A DNA stretch of 63,127 nucleotides, from NCBI GenBank assembly GCA_026770575.1, contig MU657198.1, positions 149,218-212,344 of the forward strand, given 5' to 3'. Each line of letters opens with the position of its first letter. Position 1 is the stretch's first letter. This stretch comes from Pelagophyceae sp. CCMP2097. Its lineage: Eukaryota > Sar > Pelagophyceae. A model generated the notes under the pieces. That model made no database searches, was not told the DNA's origin, and saw only the letters and a program-made list of their open reading frames with translations. The translations under genes were made by a program, and so were the position numbers. Below are positions 61,752 through 63,127 of this stretch, in pieces.

Positions 61752-61940
61752 AGGACCAGCGACGGGGTTGCCCTTCAACCCGCGGGTCGGGATTGCCGGG
61801 TGAGAGCGTTTTGGCCTTGCCCGTCTTCGAGCGGGTCTGGCCGTGGCCCGAACCCGACCCTTTCTTAGACGGGTGAGGTCGCTCAAACCCGCGGCCCGAG
61901 GGTTCGGCACAAATTGAGTACCCGCAAACACCTACTCCTG
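61752..61940. mobile_element. Short CGGGT/ACCCG element S10
   Basis: Ends AGGACCAGCGACGGGG and CACCTACTCCTG; internal markers TTTTGGCCTTGCCCGTC and GTTCGGCACAAATTGAG. Confidence 0.75.
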
Positions 61941-61944
61941 CCAT

Positions 61945-62350
61945 CTGATGTTCGACAGTACGGGCCCCTGCAAGGCCTCTGTCGCGGCCACTTGCCAGGC
62001 CTCTGCACGGTCACTTGCAAGGCCTCTTGGGCGGCCTCTTACAAGGACCCTGGAAGAGCCCGAAAGGACGGGCCCCTGCTTTGGCCTCTTTGGTGGCCAC
62101 TTGAGAGGCCCCTGCGCGGTCGCTTGCAAGAGCTCTTTGAAGGGCCTTTCCGGACGGGCCCCTGCTGTGGCCTCTTTGGTGGCCACTTGCGAGGCCCCTG
62201 CGCGGTCGCTTGCATGAGCTCTTTGAAGGGCCTTTCCGGACGGGCCCCTGCTTTGGCCTCTTTGGTGGCCACTTGCAAGACCTCTGGGAGGTCACTTGCT
62301 TCGGCCTTTTTCAAGGCCCCTCTCAAGCCCCCACGCAGGGTTCCTTGCAA
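61945..62350. repeat. Module-C higher-order array
   Basis: About four units of roughly 100 bp containing CGGGCCCCTGCTTTGGCCTC and TTTGGTGGCCACTTGC, related to 29565-30030 in inverse orientation. Confidence 0.85.
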
Positions 62351-62479
62351 GAGACCGGACGCGTCAGTGTGTTTCGTAGTTTTTGGAATTGCGCATTTGG
62401 CGGACCTGGAGCACGAAAGTATCGAAAATACCGTTGTGGCGGGCGTCGAATGACGTTTATCGCTAAAATATCAACTATT

Positions 62480-62590
62480 GCGAATCGCGCTAAAAGTAGC
62501 AGATTCGGACTCGCCGCGTAAGCGCGAGTCGAATGCGCTGAGTGGCGTTTAAAATCTCAAAAAGGCCAATTTTTGAGATTTTGAAAATTT
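62480..62590. repeat. Dispersed repeat, inverted copy of 13729-13840
   Basis: See 13729-13840; includes the inverted motif ATTCGGACTCGCCG. Confidence 0.7.
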
Positions 62591-62649
62591 GCATTGATTT
62601 TCGATAAATGCATTGATTTTCATAGAAAGAGTTAGCTTTTACGGGGGCC

Positions 62650-63127
62650 CTAACCGCGACTCCGAGAGCCCGTCCTTTGCGACCGTCCGAGGGCCGGTCC
62701 AGGCGACGTCGCAGAGGGGACGCAGTCGAGTGGCCGTCCAAGGAACTGTCGAGGGGCCGCCAATCAAAGCGGTTGTCACAGAGGGCCCGTCGAGGGACCG
62801 TCAAATGAATTGTCCAAAGGAACTGTCCAAGGGACCGCCCAAGCGACCATCCGAGGGACCGACCGAGCCTCTCGAGGGGCTGTCGAAACGGCGCCGTTTC
62901 AAATGGCCATCGAAAGGGACGTCTCGAGATGTCGTCTCGAGGCGCCGTCTCGAGAAGCCGTCTCGAGGGGCCGTTTCGAATGGCCGTCTCGAGGGGCCGT
63001 CTCGAGAAGCCAGAGAGAGCCTTCTCGAGGCGCCATTTCGAGGTGCCGTCTCGAGGGGCCATCTCGAGGGGCCGTCGAAACGGCGCCGTTTCGAATGGCC
63101 GTCGAAAGGGGCCGTCTCGAGGGGCCA
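62650..63127. repeat. 12-bp then 13-bp satellite to the window end
   Basis: GAGGGACCGTC units to about 62870, then CCGTCTCGAGGGG units that continue beyond the window. Confidence 0.85.

Overview
This window looks like nuclear DNA of a GC-rich unicellular eukaryotic alga. My best guess is a stramenopile, possibly a pelagophyte. The reasons are spliceosomal introns with GTGCG-type donors, an axonemal/cytoplasmic dynein roadblock light chain, a NACHT-WD40 protein with a RelA/SpoT-like domain, a RING-Sel1 protein, an organelle-targeted helical-repeat protein with many WAFA motifs, and very dense repeats. I see no bacterial-style operons. A 110-base N run (22128-22237) marks an assembly gap. Most long genes carry single-base frameshifts, often in A or G homopolymers, so either the assembly has residual indel errors or many genes are decayed. 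I cannot separate these from one sequence.

Layout. 1-6743: a partial minus-strand gene, a likely retroelement-associated ORF, and a long NACHT-RelA/SpoT-like-WD40 gene that reads through once two introns and six one-base shifts are allowed. 6744-16000: a possible gene at 8.6-9.4 kb, a truncated 5' copy of the Sel1-family gene at 10.8-11.1 kb, several minisatellites and dispersed repeats, and a perfect foldback at 14.55-14.71 kb. 16-32.6 kb: a large zone of 12-14 bp satellites, punctuated by a family of small mobile elements packed with CGGGT/ACCCG, with two gene islands at 24.0-26.6 and about 28 kb. 33-43 kb: RING-Sel1 gene, C2H2-type gene, hairpins and miniature transposons. 43-56 kb: lower-GC DNA with TIR elements, a hairpin cassette array (48.0-48.8 kb) showing compensatory base changes, and the four-exon dynein light chain roadblock gene (49093-49791), whose last coding bases and 3' flank are tandemly repeated. 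56-63 kb: the helical-repeat gene, whose 3.2-kb intron appears to be made of satellites, a long palindrome and one mobile element, then more satellite to the end.

The genes do not form a visible pathway. What unifies the window is repeat dynamics: satellites, foldbacks and non-autonomous TIR elements inserted into each other, into introns and next to truncated gene ends. The splice sites I could reconstruct from protein continuity agree with each other: four of the six introns supported by protein continuity start GTGCG and the other two start GCACG; the donor of the long helical-repeat intron does not fit either form.
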